A DNA stretch of 5,496 nucleotides from Promethearchaeota archaeon (GCA_019057735.1 JAHLWV010000169.1:1-5496), one strand, 5' to 3'; shown: positions 1 through 5,460, counted from the stretch's first letter. Notes: a model not told the origin generated them from the sequence alone. Program-made: numbers and translations.

Positions 1-141
1 CTCGGAGCAAAACAAATGGGGGCGGGAGGTGGTGGTGCCATGCTTGCAATAGCACCAGGAAGACAAAATGAGGTTGTTAAAGCTATAGAGAGCGCAGGTG
101 GGAGAGCTTGGATTTTTGACATTTATAATTATGCATCCTAG
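1..141 (+). CDS. GHMP-family kinase, C-terminal fragment (possibly mevalonate kinase)
   Basis: This is the last 46 codons of a gene that begins outside the window; frame 1 is open from base 1 to a TAG at 139-141. The peptide carries [14 protein letters not shown], which matches GHMP kinase motif 3 (GAK-x-x-GAGGGG), the glycine-rich loop near the end of these enzymes. It is followed by a helix and a final strand with [10 protein letters not shown], the usual C-terminal end of the fold. Known family members phosphorylate mevalonate, homoserine, galactose or heptose phosphates. The short motif-to-end distance and the GAGGGG form fit archaeal mevalonate kinase, which makes isoprenoid lipid precursors, but the fragment cannot separate this from other GHMP kinases. 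It is not a copy of the GHMP kinase at 1114-2217, whose motif 3 reads GSKINGSGFGG. The family is fairly secure; the substrate is inference. Confidence 0.8.
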   Translation, partial: LGAKQMGAGGGGAMLAIAPGRQNEVVKAIESAGGRAWIFDIYNYAS

Positions 142-149
142 ATTTAGAT

Positions 150-899
150 TTACCGTAACCCAATGAAGCCCAATTTTACAAGATTCTTACATATGTTGTA
201 GACTTGCGCATGCTTTAAATCCAATTTTTCCGTTATCTGTCTTATGGATTTTTGTCCATCGATTTGATAAAATACTTTATGTGAAGTTTCACCGGTCAAG
301 TAATATTTTGGATTAATTTTTTTTAGCGTTGTGAATCGAGGAATCTGATTACAATATTTTGGTAAGTTAGGTGGAGGATCTAACTTACTCCTTAGAGCTT
401 GTAGGTTGGATTCTTCATTTAATCTTTCTTCTACGCTTTTAAATAATTCAACGACTCTTTCCTTGAACTCTGTATCGCTTTCATTCAATTCCTCTTCTAC
501 AAAAGTCTCTAAGATATTCTCAAAGGATTTGAATGCATTAGTATTACCTTTCCAATTCAATATTGCATCAATGCTAAATTTTAGTATAAATGTTCGAGAA
601 AGCTTCCTTAAAATCCTTAATACATTTACAGGTTTAGATTTTTCATCGTATGTTGCAATGTAAATTAAATTTGGAATACTTGAGTCCTTTAAAAACGATA
701 ATTTTAAATCATTATTCGATAATTTCAATTCAGAAATTGTTCCTAAATCTTCAAAAGAGTCAGCAAAAGAATTCAGTGCTGAAAAAAACCCAGATACCAT
801 AAGTAATGAATCTGCTTCTGAGAAAATATTTTTAGCTACAGAAAAATTCTTAAACAATAACGGTAATCCATCCTTAATAATCAAGAAATCATGAATCAT
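150..899 (-). CDS. Longin/roadblock-like domain protein with C-terminal winged helix
   Basis: A complete 249-residue protein starting at ATG 899-897 and ending at TAA 152-150. Residues 1 to about 135 show alternating strands and helices (MIHDFLIIKDGLPLLF, then LLMVSGFFSALNSFADSF, then ISELKLSNNDLKLSFL, then NLIYIATYDE, then a long helix). This order fits a longin/roadblock-type small alpha/beta fold of the kind common in Asgard archaea. Residues 136-170 are charged and probably helical. Residues about 200-249 look like a winged helix (VFYQIDGQKSIRQITEKLDL, then VYNICKNLVKLGFIGL), where IDGQKSIRQI resembles the start of DUF4388-like helix-turn-helix domains. There is no signal peptide or membrane segment, so it should be cytoplasmic. 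A TATA-like element at 927-939 predicts a leader of only about 8 bases. The role is unknown: it could be a regulator sensing a small GTPase or membrane partner, or the winged helix could serve protein contacts. The fold is assigned from pattern only. Confidence 0.5.
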   Translation of the reverse strand: MIHDFLIIKDGLPLLFKNFSVAKNIFSEADSLLMVSGFFSALNSFADSFEDLGTISELKLSNNDLKLSFLKDSSIPNLIYIATYDEKSKPVNVLRILRKLSRTFILKFSIDAILNWKGNTNAFKSFENILETFVEEELNESDTEFKERVVELFKSVEERLNEESNLQALRSKLDPPPNLPKYCNQIPRFTTLKKINPKYYLTGETSHKVFYQIDGQKSIRQITEKLDLKHAQVYNICKNLVKLGFIGLR

Positions 900-926
900 A
901 AATTAAACTCATCATACACTATTCAA

Positions 927-939
927 AAATTTATAAAAA
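927..939 (-). promoter_or_regulatory. TATA box for the minus-strand longin/winged-helix gene
   Basis: Read on the minus strand this is TTTTTATAAATTT, a good match to an archaeal TATA box. Its centre lies about 34 bases before the ATG at 899, so initiation about 25 bases downstream would give a nearly leaderless mRNA. No convincing Shine-Dalgarno sequence precedes that ATG, which agrees with a very short leader. Confidence 0.6.
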
Positions 940-1015
940 CTCAAATAAAAATCATCAACTTTGGTATCAATAAAATCTAATATCCCAAAAAGAAAAAAAA
1001 AAGTAATATCCTAGT

Positions 1016-1027
1016 AATATAAAAAAA
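1016..1027 (+). promoter_or_regulatory. TATA box for the sugar kinase / nucleotidyltransferase unit
   Basis: The sequence AATATAAAAAAA is TATA-like and is preceded by an A/G-rich stretch (about 988-1003) that could serve as a TFB recognition element. Initiation about 25 bases downstream would fall near 1045, just before the Shine-Dalgarno sequence at 1048-1053. The octamer AGTAATAT occurs twice, at 1002-1009 and 1013-1020, with an 11-base period (about one helical turn). The second copy overlaps this box, so the pair could be a regulator site. The region is so AT-rich that the assignment is only moderate. Confidence 0.5.
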
Positions 1028-1047
1028 TATTGAAATCTCGAAACTAT

Positions 1048-1053
1048 AAGGAG
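1048..1053 (+). promoter_or_regulatory. Shine-Dalgarno sequence of the 13-codon upstream ORF
   Basis: AAGGAG is a strong match to the anti-Shine-Dalgarno sequence and lies 10 bases before ATG 1064-1066. The kinase start at 1114 has only a weak AGGT at 1107-1110, three bases away. The best ribosome site of this operon therefore serves the small upstream ORF rather than the kinase. Confidence 0.6.
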
Positions 1054-1063
1054 ATATAATTAA

Positions 1064-1105
1064 ATGGAATTTGAAAATTATTTACGATTCCTTAACTTAC
1101 AGTAA
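1064..1105 (+). CDS. Putative 13-residue leader peptide (upstream ORF)
   Basis: ATG 1064 opens a reading frame for MEFENYLRFLNLQ that ends at TAA 1103-1105, followed at once by an in-frame TAG. Its stop lies 8 bases before the kinase ATG at 1114, and the two are in different frames. The kinase cannot be extended upstream, because TAA 1093-1095 closes its frame and its motif 1 already begins at residue 6. With its strong Shine-Dalgarno sequence this ORF may couple translation into the kinase or act as a leader peptide. The peptide has no run of a single amino acid that would suggest classic attenuation. It could also be chance in AT-rich DNA; the ribosome site is the main support. Confidence 0.4.
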   Translation: MEFENYLRFLNLQ

Positions 1106-1113
1106 TAGGTAAA

Positions 1114-2217
1114 ATGATAAGGATAAAATCTCCAGGAAGGATATGTCTCTTTGGTGAACATCAAGATTATTTAGATTATCCCATTATTTCAATGGCTATA
1201 TCTAAGTACATTTATTTAGAAGCAAAGAGAAATTCTGTAAAAAAATTCGAAATAAGTTTACCTGATTTAAATCAATTCATGGAAATTCCGCTTAATAACA
1301 AGGAAATAGAATATACTTCAAAGAGAGATTACCTAATAAGTGGGTATAATCAGTTCATTCGGAAAAACTTCAGATTTAATAAAGGATACAAAATAAAAAT
1401 CACTGGGGACATCCCGATTAATGCCGGCGTTGCAAGTTCTTCTGCGTTAGTTATATGTTGGTTATATTTTTTAAATTTCATTACTGAGAGAAAGATGGAA
1501 CCATTTCAAATGGCATTAGAAGGTTACAAAACTGAAGTAAAAGAATTTCAAGAAGGTGGTGGTATGATGGATCACTTCACATCAGTATTTGGTAACCTAA
1601 TCTTTTTAAAACCGAAGGAATCTAAACCTCAATTAAAAACATATGATCTCACTCTTAATGGATTTGTTTTAGGTAATTCTATGGAGAAGAAAGCAACTGT
1701 TGATGACTTAATTAGAACAAAATCTTCTTCTTTAAGAGCATTTGAGATAATTAATTCAATTTTTCCAAAATTCGATCGCTTCTCCACTAAATTAGAAGAT
1801 ATTGAGCCTTATTTGTCCAGTTTAAAGGAAGAATATAAAAGGAAGATAATTGGAAACATTATAAACCGGGATATTACTACTAAAGCTAAAAATTTAATTG
1901 AAAATTATATTATTTCAGTTAAACAAGGAATTAACCCAAGTGTTGATCTTGATTTCTCTAAAAAGCTTGGAACTCTCTTAAATCAGCATCAAGAGCAATT
2001 GCGGGACAATATTAAAGTTTCAACAAGTAAAATTAATAAAATTATTGAAGATTGTATAGAAGCCGGAGCGTATGGCAGTAAAATTAACGGTTCGGGGTTT
2101 GGTGGAACAATGTTCGCCCTTTTTCCCAACAGTGAACAGATTCTTAAGAAAACTATTCAAAAAGCGGGAGGAAAAGCGTACAATATAAAAACAAGTTATG
2201 GAGTTGAGACATACTGA
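1114..2217 (+). CDS. GHMP-family sugar kinase, galactokinase-like
   Basis: A complete 367-residue cytoplasmic kinase, close to the usual galactokinase length. All three GHMP motifs are present. Motif 1 (residues 6-19, SPGRICLFGEHQDY) matches the galactokinase signature GR-x-N-L-x-GEH-x-DY, though Cys replaces the usual Asn. Motif 2 is PINAGVASSSA (101-111), the phosphate-binding loop. Motif 3 is GSKINGSGFGG (321-331). The segment FQEGGGMMDHFTSVFG (145-160) corresponds to the galactokinase G-x-MDQ region and places the likely catalytic base at Asp153; His replaces the usual Gln after it. These features predict ATP-dependent phosphorylation of a sugar at C1. The overlapping downstream gene is a sugar-1-phosphate nucleotidyltransferase, which supports that reaction. 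The sugar is not determined: galactose, arabinose, glucuronate or another are possible. It is first in a probable operon behind the leader ORF, and ATG 1114 is the only start that keeps motif 1 near the N-terminus. Confidence 0.85.
   Translation: MIRIKSPGRICLFGEHQDYLDYPIISMAISKYIYLEAKRNSVKKFEISLPDLNQFMEIPLNNKEIEYTSKRDYLISGYNQFIRKNFRFNKGYKIKITGDIPINAGVASSSALVICWLYFLNFITERKMEPFQMALEGYKTEVKEFQEGGGMMDHFTSVFGNLIFLKPKESKPQLKTYDLTLNGFVLGNSMEKKATVDDLIRTKSSSLRAFEIINSIFPKFDRFSTKLEDIEPYLSSLKEEYKRKIIGNIINRDITTKAKNLIENYIISVKQGINPSVDLDFSKKLGTLLNQHQEQLRDNIKVSTSKINKIIEDCIEAGAYGSKINGSGFGGTMFALFPNSEQILKKTIQKAGGKAYNIKTSYGVETY
2200..2207 (+). promoter_or_regulatory. Shine-Dalgarno sequence that decides the CTG start of the nucleotidyltransferase
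   Basis: GGAGTTGA differs by one base from the ideal GGAGGTGA and ends six bases before CTG 2214-2216. It lies inside the last codons of the kinase. Its strength and spacing favour initiation at CTG 2214 over the internal ATG at 2286, which has no purine-rich site at the right distance and would remove the catalytic loop. Confidence 0.7.
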
Positions 2218-2957
2218 AAGCAATAATACTCTGTGCGGGTCAAGGGACGAGGCTACAACCTTATACTAACAAAATTCAGAAAACAATGTTGAAACTTCAC
2301 GGTAAGCCTTTTTTAGAATATGTTTTAGAAGGATTGATATTTGCTGGTTTTCGAGAATTCATTTTTGTGGTTGGATATCGAAAAAAACAAATAATTAGCT
2401 ATTTTCAAAATGGAAAGAATTGGAATATAAATATCAAATATTTAGAGCAAGAGAAGTTAAATGGAACTGGAGGAGCTTTATTGCTCTGCGAAAGTTCTAT
2501 TATTAATGATCACTTTTTTTTAACGTGGGGAGACATATTAGTGCCTTATAAGATATATAAAGATGTGGTTGAGATACATCAAAAAGAAAAGTATGCTTAT
2601 ATTTTAGTCGCTAATTACACGGAAGATCCTTACTTAGGCGCTGCAATTTATAGCGATGGCAATATTTGTACTGATATAATTGAAAAACCACCGCTCGGAA
2701 CCTCGAAGACTAATTTTAACAATTGTGGCGTATTCATTTTTTCTAAAAACATATTCAATGTTTTGAGAAATCTCTCACCTTCTGAAAGGGGTGAAATAGA
2801 AGTTCCTAAAGCTCTTCTAAGGGGGATTAAAGAACATAATTGGAAAGTAAGAGTTGTAGAGATGGAGAAAAACCAACTTAGAATTGATTTAGGGATTAAG
2901 CAAATATATGAACAATTAAGAGACGATTCATCGTGGCTTCATTTTTTAAAGATTTAA
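2214..2957 (+). CDS. Sugar-1-phosphate nucleotidyltransferase (RmlA/GMPP-like), probable CTG start
   Basis: A predicted 247-residue enzyme that joins a sugar-1-phosphate and an NTP to give an NDP-sugar and pyrophosphate. From the CTG start it begins MKAIILCAGQGTRL, with the nucleotide-binding signature G-x-GTRL at residues 9-14 and K-T-M at 23-25 where the family has K-P-M. Further motifs are LNGTGGAL (about 82-89, base recognition), WGD (105-107, with Asp107 a likely metal ligand), EKP (157-159), NNCGVFIF (169-176, usually N-A-G-x-Y-x-F), RGEIEVPKAL (192-201) and IDLG (224-227, second Asp). It stops after the catalytic domain, with no left-handed beta-helix, so it is a single-domain form. 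Starting at ATG 2286 would delete the first 24 residues including G-x-GTRL, and the frame is closed upstream by TGA 2205-2207; only GAC, ATA and CTG lie between. The 4-base CTGA overlap with the kinase stop implies translational coupling. The base and sugar used are not determined. The family is secure; the start is likely. Confidence 0.88.
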   Translation: MKAIILCAGQGTRLQPYTNKIQKTMLKLHGKPFLEYVLEGLIFAGFREFIFVVGYRKKQIISYFQNGKNWNINIKYLEQEKLNGTGGALLLCESSIINDHFFLTWGDILVPYKIYKDVVEIHQKEKYAYILVANYTEDPYLGAAIYSDGNICTDIIEKPPLGTSKTNFNNCGVFIFSKNIFNVLRNLSPSERGEIEVPKALLRGIKEHNWKVRVVEMEKNQLRIDLGIKQIYEQLRDDSSWLHFLKI

Positions 2958-2973
2958 ATAATAAAAAAGTGAA

Positions 2974-2981
2974 TTTAAATA
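2974..2981 (+). promoter_or_regulatory. TATA-like element for the exported protein gene
   Basis: TTTAAATA lies about 60 bases before ATG 3037, so initiation would fall near 3003. It is the best TATA-like match in the 79-base gap after the nucleotidyltransferase. No poly-T terminator separates the two genes, so read-through from the upstream operon is also possible. Confidence 0.4.
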
Positions 2982-3008
2982 CATAATAAAAACTAAAGAT
3001 AGTTATTA

Positions 3009-3020
3009 TCACAATTGTGA
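3009..3020. promoter_or_regulatory. Perfect 12-base palindrome, candidate operator
   Basis: TCACAATTGTGA is an exact inverted repeat with no spacer, lying 16 bases before ATG 3037. If the TATA element at 2974-2981 is used, the palindrome covers about +6 to +17 of the transcript, where a bound dimeric repressor would block initiation or escape. A smaller inverted pair, GATA at 2998-3001 with TATC at 3007-3010, overlaps its left edge. The binding protein is unknown. Confidence 0.4.
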
Positions 3021-3036
3021 AAGAGTAGTGGTCTAA

Positions 3037-4656
3037 ATGCGAATAAGAACGAGAAAAAATCTCTTAAAAAAAAATATCGTGGTAACATTTCTGCTTTTAA
3101 TCCCTGCAATAAGTTTTTTTGGTTTTATTGGTTTTGGGCTCAGTATTCTTGACGATCTCGCTTCGCTCACGCTAAACCTTGAACCTCCTAATACTAATTA
3201 TTTTACCCCTTTAGATCAAATTACGGCAAACCAATCTTATTTAGACCAAATGGCTGATAAATTCGATTATCTATTAGAGGAATGGCACATTCCGACTAAT
3301 ATCAGTATCGATGTTACATTCACTAATGAATCGTATAACGAAGTTCAGAGCTATCATGGTACCGATAATGGAAATTTGCATTTAGGATATACGCTCGCGT
3401 CTCAAAGCTTACGCTATAAATACGCATTGGATAACAACGATTTGGACGAGTTAAATAATGCAACGCGCATGGTTAAAAAATGTGTTACAGGATTCAGCAA
3501 CATGCTTGCTGCTCCTAACGGAGGGATTGGTCCCGATTACCCTGGAATGCCTGCAAGATTTGTGTCTGCTCCAGAAAATAGGAAATATCACGAATGGCTT
3601 TTTGCAGATCATCCGCGACACTTTAATGGAACAGGAATTTATAAAAATTGGAGAGTACGGCTACATACCTCTCGCGACGAGCTAGCAGGGTATTATCTTG
3701 GATTCGCGAGCGTGTTAAAATTCATCGATCCTGAAGCCAATGAAGAAAGCAGATGGTGCGTTGAAAGAATCAAGCTATTAACTGCTCAAATGATAGAAGG
3801 TTTTCGTAAAACTAATTGGCTAATATTGGGTGGAGATGGTGAGCCTGTTGGATCAGATTTAAATCCGATATTAGGGGAGAGCATGTGGCAATTAGCATTA
3901 CTTCGTATAGGGGCTACAGCCTACCCGGATAGATATGACTCGCTTTATCATTATGCAGCAACAAAAATCATGTCCATGCACAATGGACACATGGGATCAG
4001 CTAGCAATACAGCGTACGACACCTATGCTTTAGCTTTTAGTATGGATGTAGAGTTTGCGTTAATAATTTTAGAAGATAACCCTCTAATTCAACACCATTA
4101 CATAAAGAGATTCGAGGAAGGATTTTATAGTTTCCTGAGATACCACCGTAATGCATTTTTTAATATTATTCACCTGAGTTTTATGACCATGATTCAAGAT
4201 TCGGCTTTGTTTGAAGATTCTAGCTATAACGACGAAACTATAAAGTGGGATGTTTTAGATCAGTTGTGGAGATTTAATACCTCTGGATGGGGAAATGGGA
4301 TAAGAAACTATAATTTAACCGTAAGACCGAATTCAACAAGGGCAACTAGTGTAAATCCCGCAATAGCCTCTATGGATATAGATCCAAGTAGAGCAAAGTG
4401 GGCTGAATTCTTTGAAAATAACATATATGGAACCCTCTTTTCGTGGGTTGGAGAAACAATCGATCTCGACGATCCAAGAGATACACAATACACACTTCCC
4501 TTAACAATCTCAGAAATGGGTGTTCACCACTTTCTCTGGGAGCACAGCAAATTTTTTGGGACTGGAGGAAATCCAACAGGAAATGGTTTGACACAGGTAA
4601 TACCTAACAGCTATTTAGTAATCTATTGGATGGGAAAGGCTTTTGACATTTTCTAA
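3037..4656 (+). CDS. Exported, membrane-anchored protein with predicted helical-barrel body, function unknown
   Basis: A complete 539-residue protein. The N-terminus is basic (R2, R4, R6, K7, K11, K12) and is followed by a hydrophobic stretch at about 13-38, so it is a signal anchor or uncleaved signal peptide with the body outside the cell. Eight N-glycosylation sequons lie in the body (N65, N88, N97, N141, N197, N414, N426, N432), and there are only two cysteines (149, 241). The body appears mostly helical, with Trp, Tyr and His in loops. Notable segments are GGIGPDYPG (162-170), LHTSRDELAGYYLGF (209-223), LGGDGEPVGSD (264-274) and NTAYDTYALAF (324-334). The TSRD-x-x-x-G-x-x-x-G pattern resembles secreted alpha/alpha-barrel proteins that include carbohydrate-active enzymes; I recall that pattern but cannot confirm it. 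Glycan hydrolysis or lysis is therefore only a guess, helped slightly by the sugar-activation genes before it. GC content looks higher than in its neighbours (a few sampled 60-base lines at 37-48% against about 30-33%), which may reflect protein composition or transfer. ATG 3037 lacks a clear Shine-Dalgarno sequence. Confidence 0.5.
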   Translation: MRIRTRKNLLKKNIVVTFLLLIPAISFFGFIGFGLSILDDLASLTLNLEPPNTNYFTPLDQITANQSYLDQMADKFDYLLEEWHIPTNISIDVTFTNESYNEVQSYHGTDNGNLHLGYTLASQSLRYKYALDNNDLDELNNATRMVKKCVTGFSNMLAAPNGGIGPDYPGMPARFVSAPENRKYHEWLFADHPRHFNGTGIYKNWRVRLHTSRDELAGYYLGFASVLKFIDPEANEESRWCVERIKLLTAQMIEGFRKTNWLILGGDGEPVGSDLNPILGESMWQLALLRIGATAYPDRYDSLYHYAATKIMSMHNGHMGSASNTAYDTYALAFSMDVEFALIILEDNPLIQHHYIKRFEEGFYSFLRYHRNAFFNIIHLSFMTMIQDSALFEDSSYNDETIKWDVLDQLWRFNTSGWGNGIRNYNLTVRPNSTRATSVNPAIASMDIDPSRAKWAEFFENNIYGTLFSWVGETIDLDDPRDTQYTLPLTISEMGVHHFLWEHSKFFGTGGNPTGNGLTQVIPNSYLVIYWMGKAFDIF

Positions 4657-4667
4657 TTATTTTTTAT
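4657..4667 (+). terminator. Poly-T terminator after the exported protein gene
   Basis: Directly after the TAA at 4654-4656 the sequence is T-rich, with six Ts at 4660-4665 and no hairpin. Archaeal RNA polymerase terminates at such tracts, and the next gene has its own TATA-like element. Confidence 0.5.
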
Positions 4668-4705
4668 ACATTAATTATAACATCCACATAAATTGGACTC
4701 CAAAT

Positions 4706-4717
4706 CTTTTTAAATTA
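4706..4717 (+). promoter_or_regulatory. TATA-like element for the membrane winged-helix/zinc-ribbon gene
   Basis: CTTTTTAAATTA is centred near 4712, predicting initiation near 4738 and a leader of roughly 33 bases. An AGGT at 4759-4762, eight bases before ATG 4771, could act as a partial Shine-Dalgarno sequence. The element suggests the gene is transcribed separately from the upstream exported-protein gene. Confidence 0.4.
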
Positions 4718-4770
4718 ATAAATCATCTCGTTATTTAGAATTTCTACTATTAAAAAAAAGGTTAGAAATC

Positions 4771-5337
4771 ATGTCGAGTTACAATTATAGAAATCGTTAT
4801 TATTCCAAAAAAAAATACGAAGCCGCAATTGAAACGCTAGGATGTGGTTTTGTTTTCTTATTTGTAGCAATATTATCACTGTTTTTTCTAGCTTTCAATG
4901 TTAACTTTATTGGTCTTAGCTCTTGGGGTTATTGGCTTTTCATTCCTGCCTTCTTTATAATTCTTGGAGGAGTTCAGCAGTATTATACCAATAATAAATT
5001 CCAAAAAGCTGTGAGAGTTGCAATTTTGGATCGCAGTAATCAAGGAACTCATAAATTAGAAGATATCGCTCTTGAGGTGGGAATTAAACCTCGGGATGTG
5101 CTTAAAGTTCTTATCGACCTGCGTCAAAAAGGAGCTATTAGCTACCGCTTTAACTCAGAAACGGGTGAGATAATGCTTGGTGAAAAAGTTGCTTATGTAA
5201 AATCAGAAGAATATGTAGTCCCTCCCAAACAACTAACTGAGCCATTAGAAACGAAAGGAAAAGGATATTGTGTGTATTGTGGGCATTCATTATCCACAGG
5301 AGGAGCTTTTTGCGAGAATTGCGGTTCAAAAATTTAA
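4771..5337 (+). CDS. Two-helix membrane protein with cytoplasmic winged helix and C-terminal zinc ribbon
   Basis: A complete 188-residue protein of unknown function. Residues 1-16 are rich in Tyr, Arg, Lys and Asn. Two membrane helices follow at about 22-43 and 51-69, joined by a short loop, which puts both ends in the cytoplasm. Residues about 77-137 resemble a winged helix (FQKAVRVAILDRSN, then HKLEDIALEVGIKPRDVLKVLIDLRQKGAISYRF, then a beta wing ending near EIMLGEK), similar to PCI-type or archaeal winged helices that mediate DNA or protein contacts. A linker at 140-165 leads to a zinc ribbon with CVYC (167-170) and CENC (181-184), a CX2C-X10-CX2C arrangement. The order suggests a membrane-held scaffold or regulator that could bring DNA or a protein complex to the membrane. 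It has its own TATA-like element and a T-rich tract after the stop, so it is probably monocistronic. The domain calls are fairly firm; the role is open. Confidence 0.6.
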   Translation: MSSYNYRNRYYSKKKYEAAIETLGCGFVFLFVAILSLFFLAFNVNFIGLSSWGYWLFIPAFFIILGGVQQYYTNNKFQKAVRVAILDRSNQGTHKLEDIALEVGIKPRDVLKVLIDLRQKGAISYRFNSETGEIMLGEKVAYVKSEEYVVPPKQLTEPLETKGKGYCVYCGHSLSTGGAFCENCGSKI

Positions 5338-5354
5338 ATATCAATCATAAAATC

Positions 5355-5370
5355 TTTTTTTATTTTTATT
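5355..5370 (+). terminator. T-rich terminator after the zinc-ribbon gene
   Basis: Runs of seven and five Ts (5355-5361 and 5363-5367) begin 18 bases after the TAA at 5335-5337, which fits archaeal poly-T termination. No stem precedes them. Confidence 0.5.
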
Positions 5371-5406
5371 AAATTAATCTATCTAAGAAATTTTGATTAT
5401 TGAGTT

Positions 5407-5452
5407 AAAAGCCGTTAAATTATTTTACTAAACTTAAAGAGGCTTTTTTTTT
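5407..5452 (+). terminator. Hairpin followed by T-run, intrinsic-like terminator
   Basis: AAAAGCC at 5407-5413 pairs exactly with GGCTTTT at 5441-5447 across a 27-base AT-rich loop, and the T-run continues to 5452. The shape is that of an intrinsic terminator on the plus strand, though the loop is long and the stem has only three GC pairs. It may be a backup terminator for the zinc-ribbon gene or a boundary against a gene to the right of the window. Confidence 0.4.
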
Positions 5453-5460
5453 AAATACCT

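Noticed and set aside
406..663. 85-codon plus-strand ORF inside the minus-strand longin/winged-helix gene
   Set aside because: It is antisense to a gene with clear domain structure, and its Ser/Asn/Phe/Leu-rich product reflects the complementary codons of that gene. It has no ribosome site or promoter of its own.
1..2217. The two GHMP kinases as a tandem duplication
   Set aside because: Their motif 3 regions and C-terminal tails differ clearly ([11 protein letters not shown] against GSKINGSGFGG), so they belong to different subfamilies.
2020..2223. 67-codon minus-strand ORF over the end of the kinase gene
   Set aside because: It lies opposite the conserved motif 3 of the kinase and has no recognisable domain; it is a shadow frame.
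2286..2957. ATG 2286 as the start of the nucleotidyltransferase
   Set aside because: It removes the first 24 residues including the G-x-GTRL nucleotide-binding loop, which is intact in frame upstream, and it has no suitable ribosome site.
3458..3685. 75-codon plus-strand ORF in another frame of the exported-protein gene
   Set aside because: It is wholly inside the 539-residue reading frame, shows no motif and has no start signal.
4308..4594. Two minus-strand ORFs opposite the end of the exported-protein gene
   Set aside because: Both are shadow frames of the long plus-strand gene, with no promoter, ribosome site or recognisable domain.
5150..5344. 64-codon minus-strand ORF opposite the zinc-ribbon end of the last gene
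   Set aside because: The opposite strand encodes the CVYC/CENC zinc ribbon, so this frame is a shadow.
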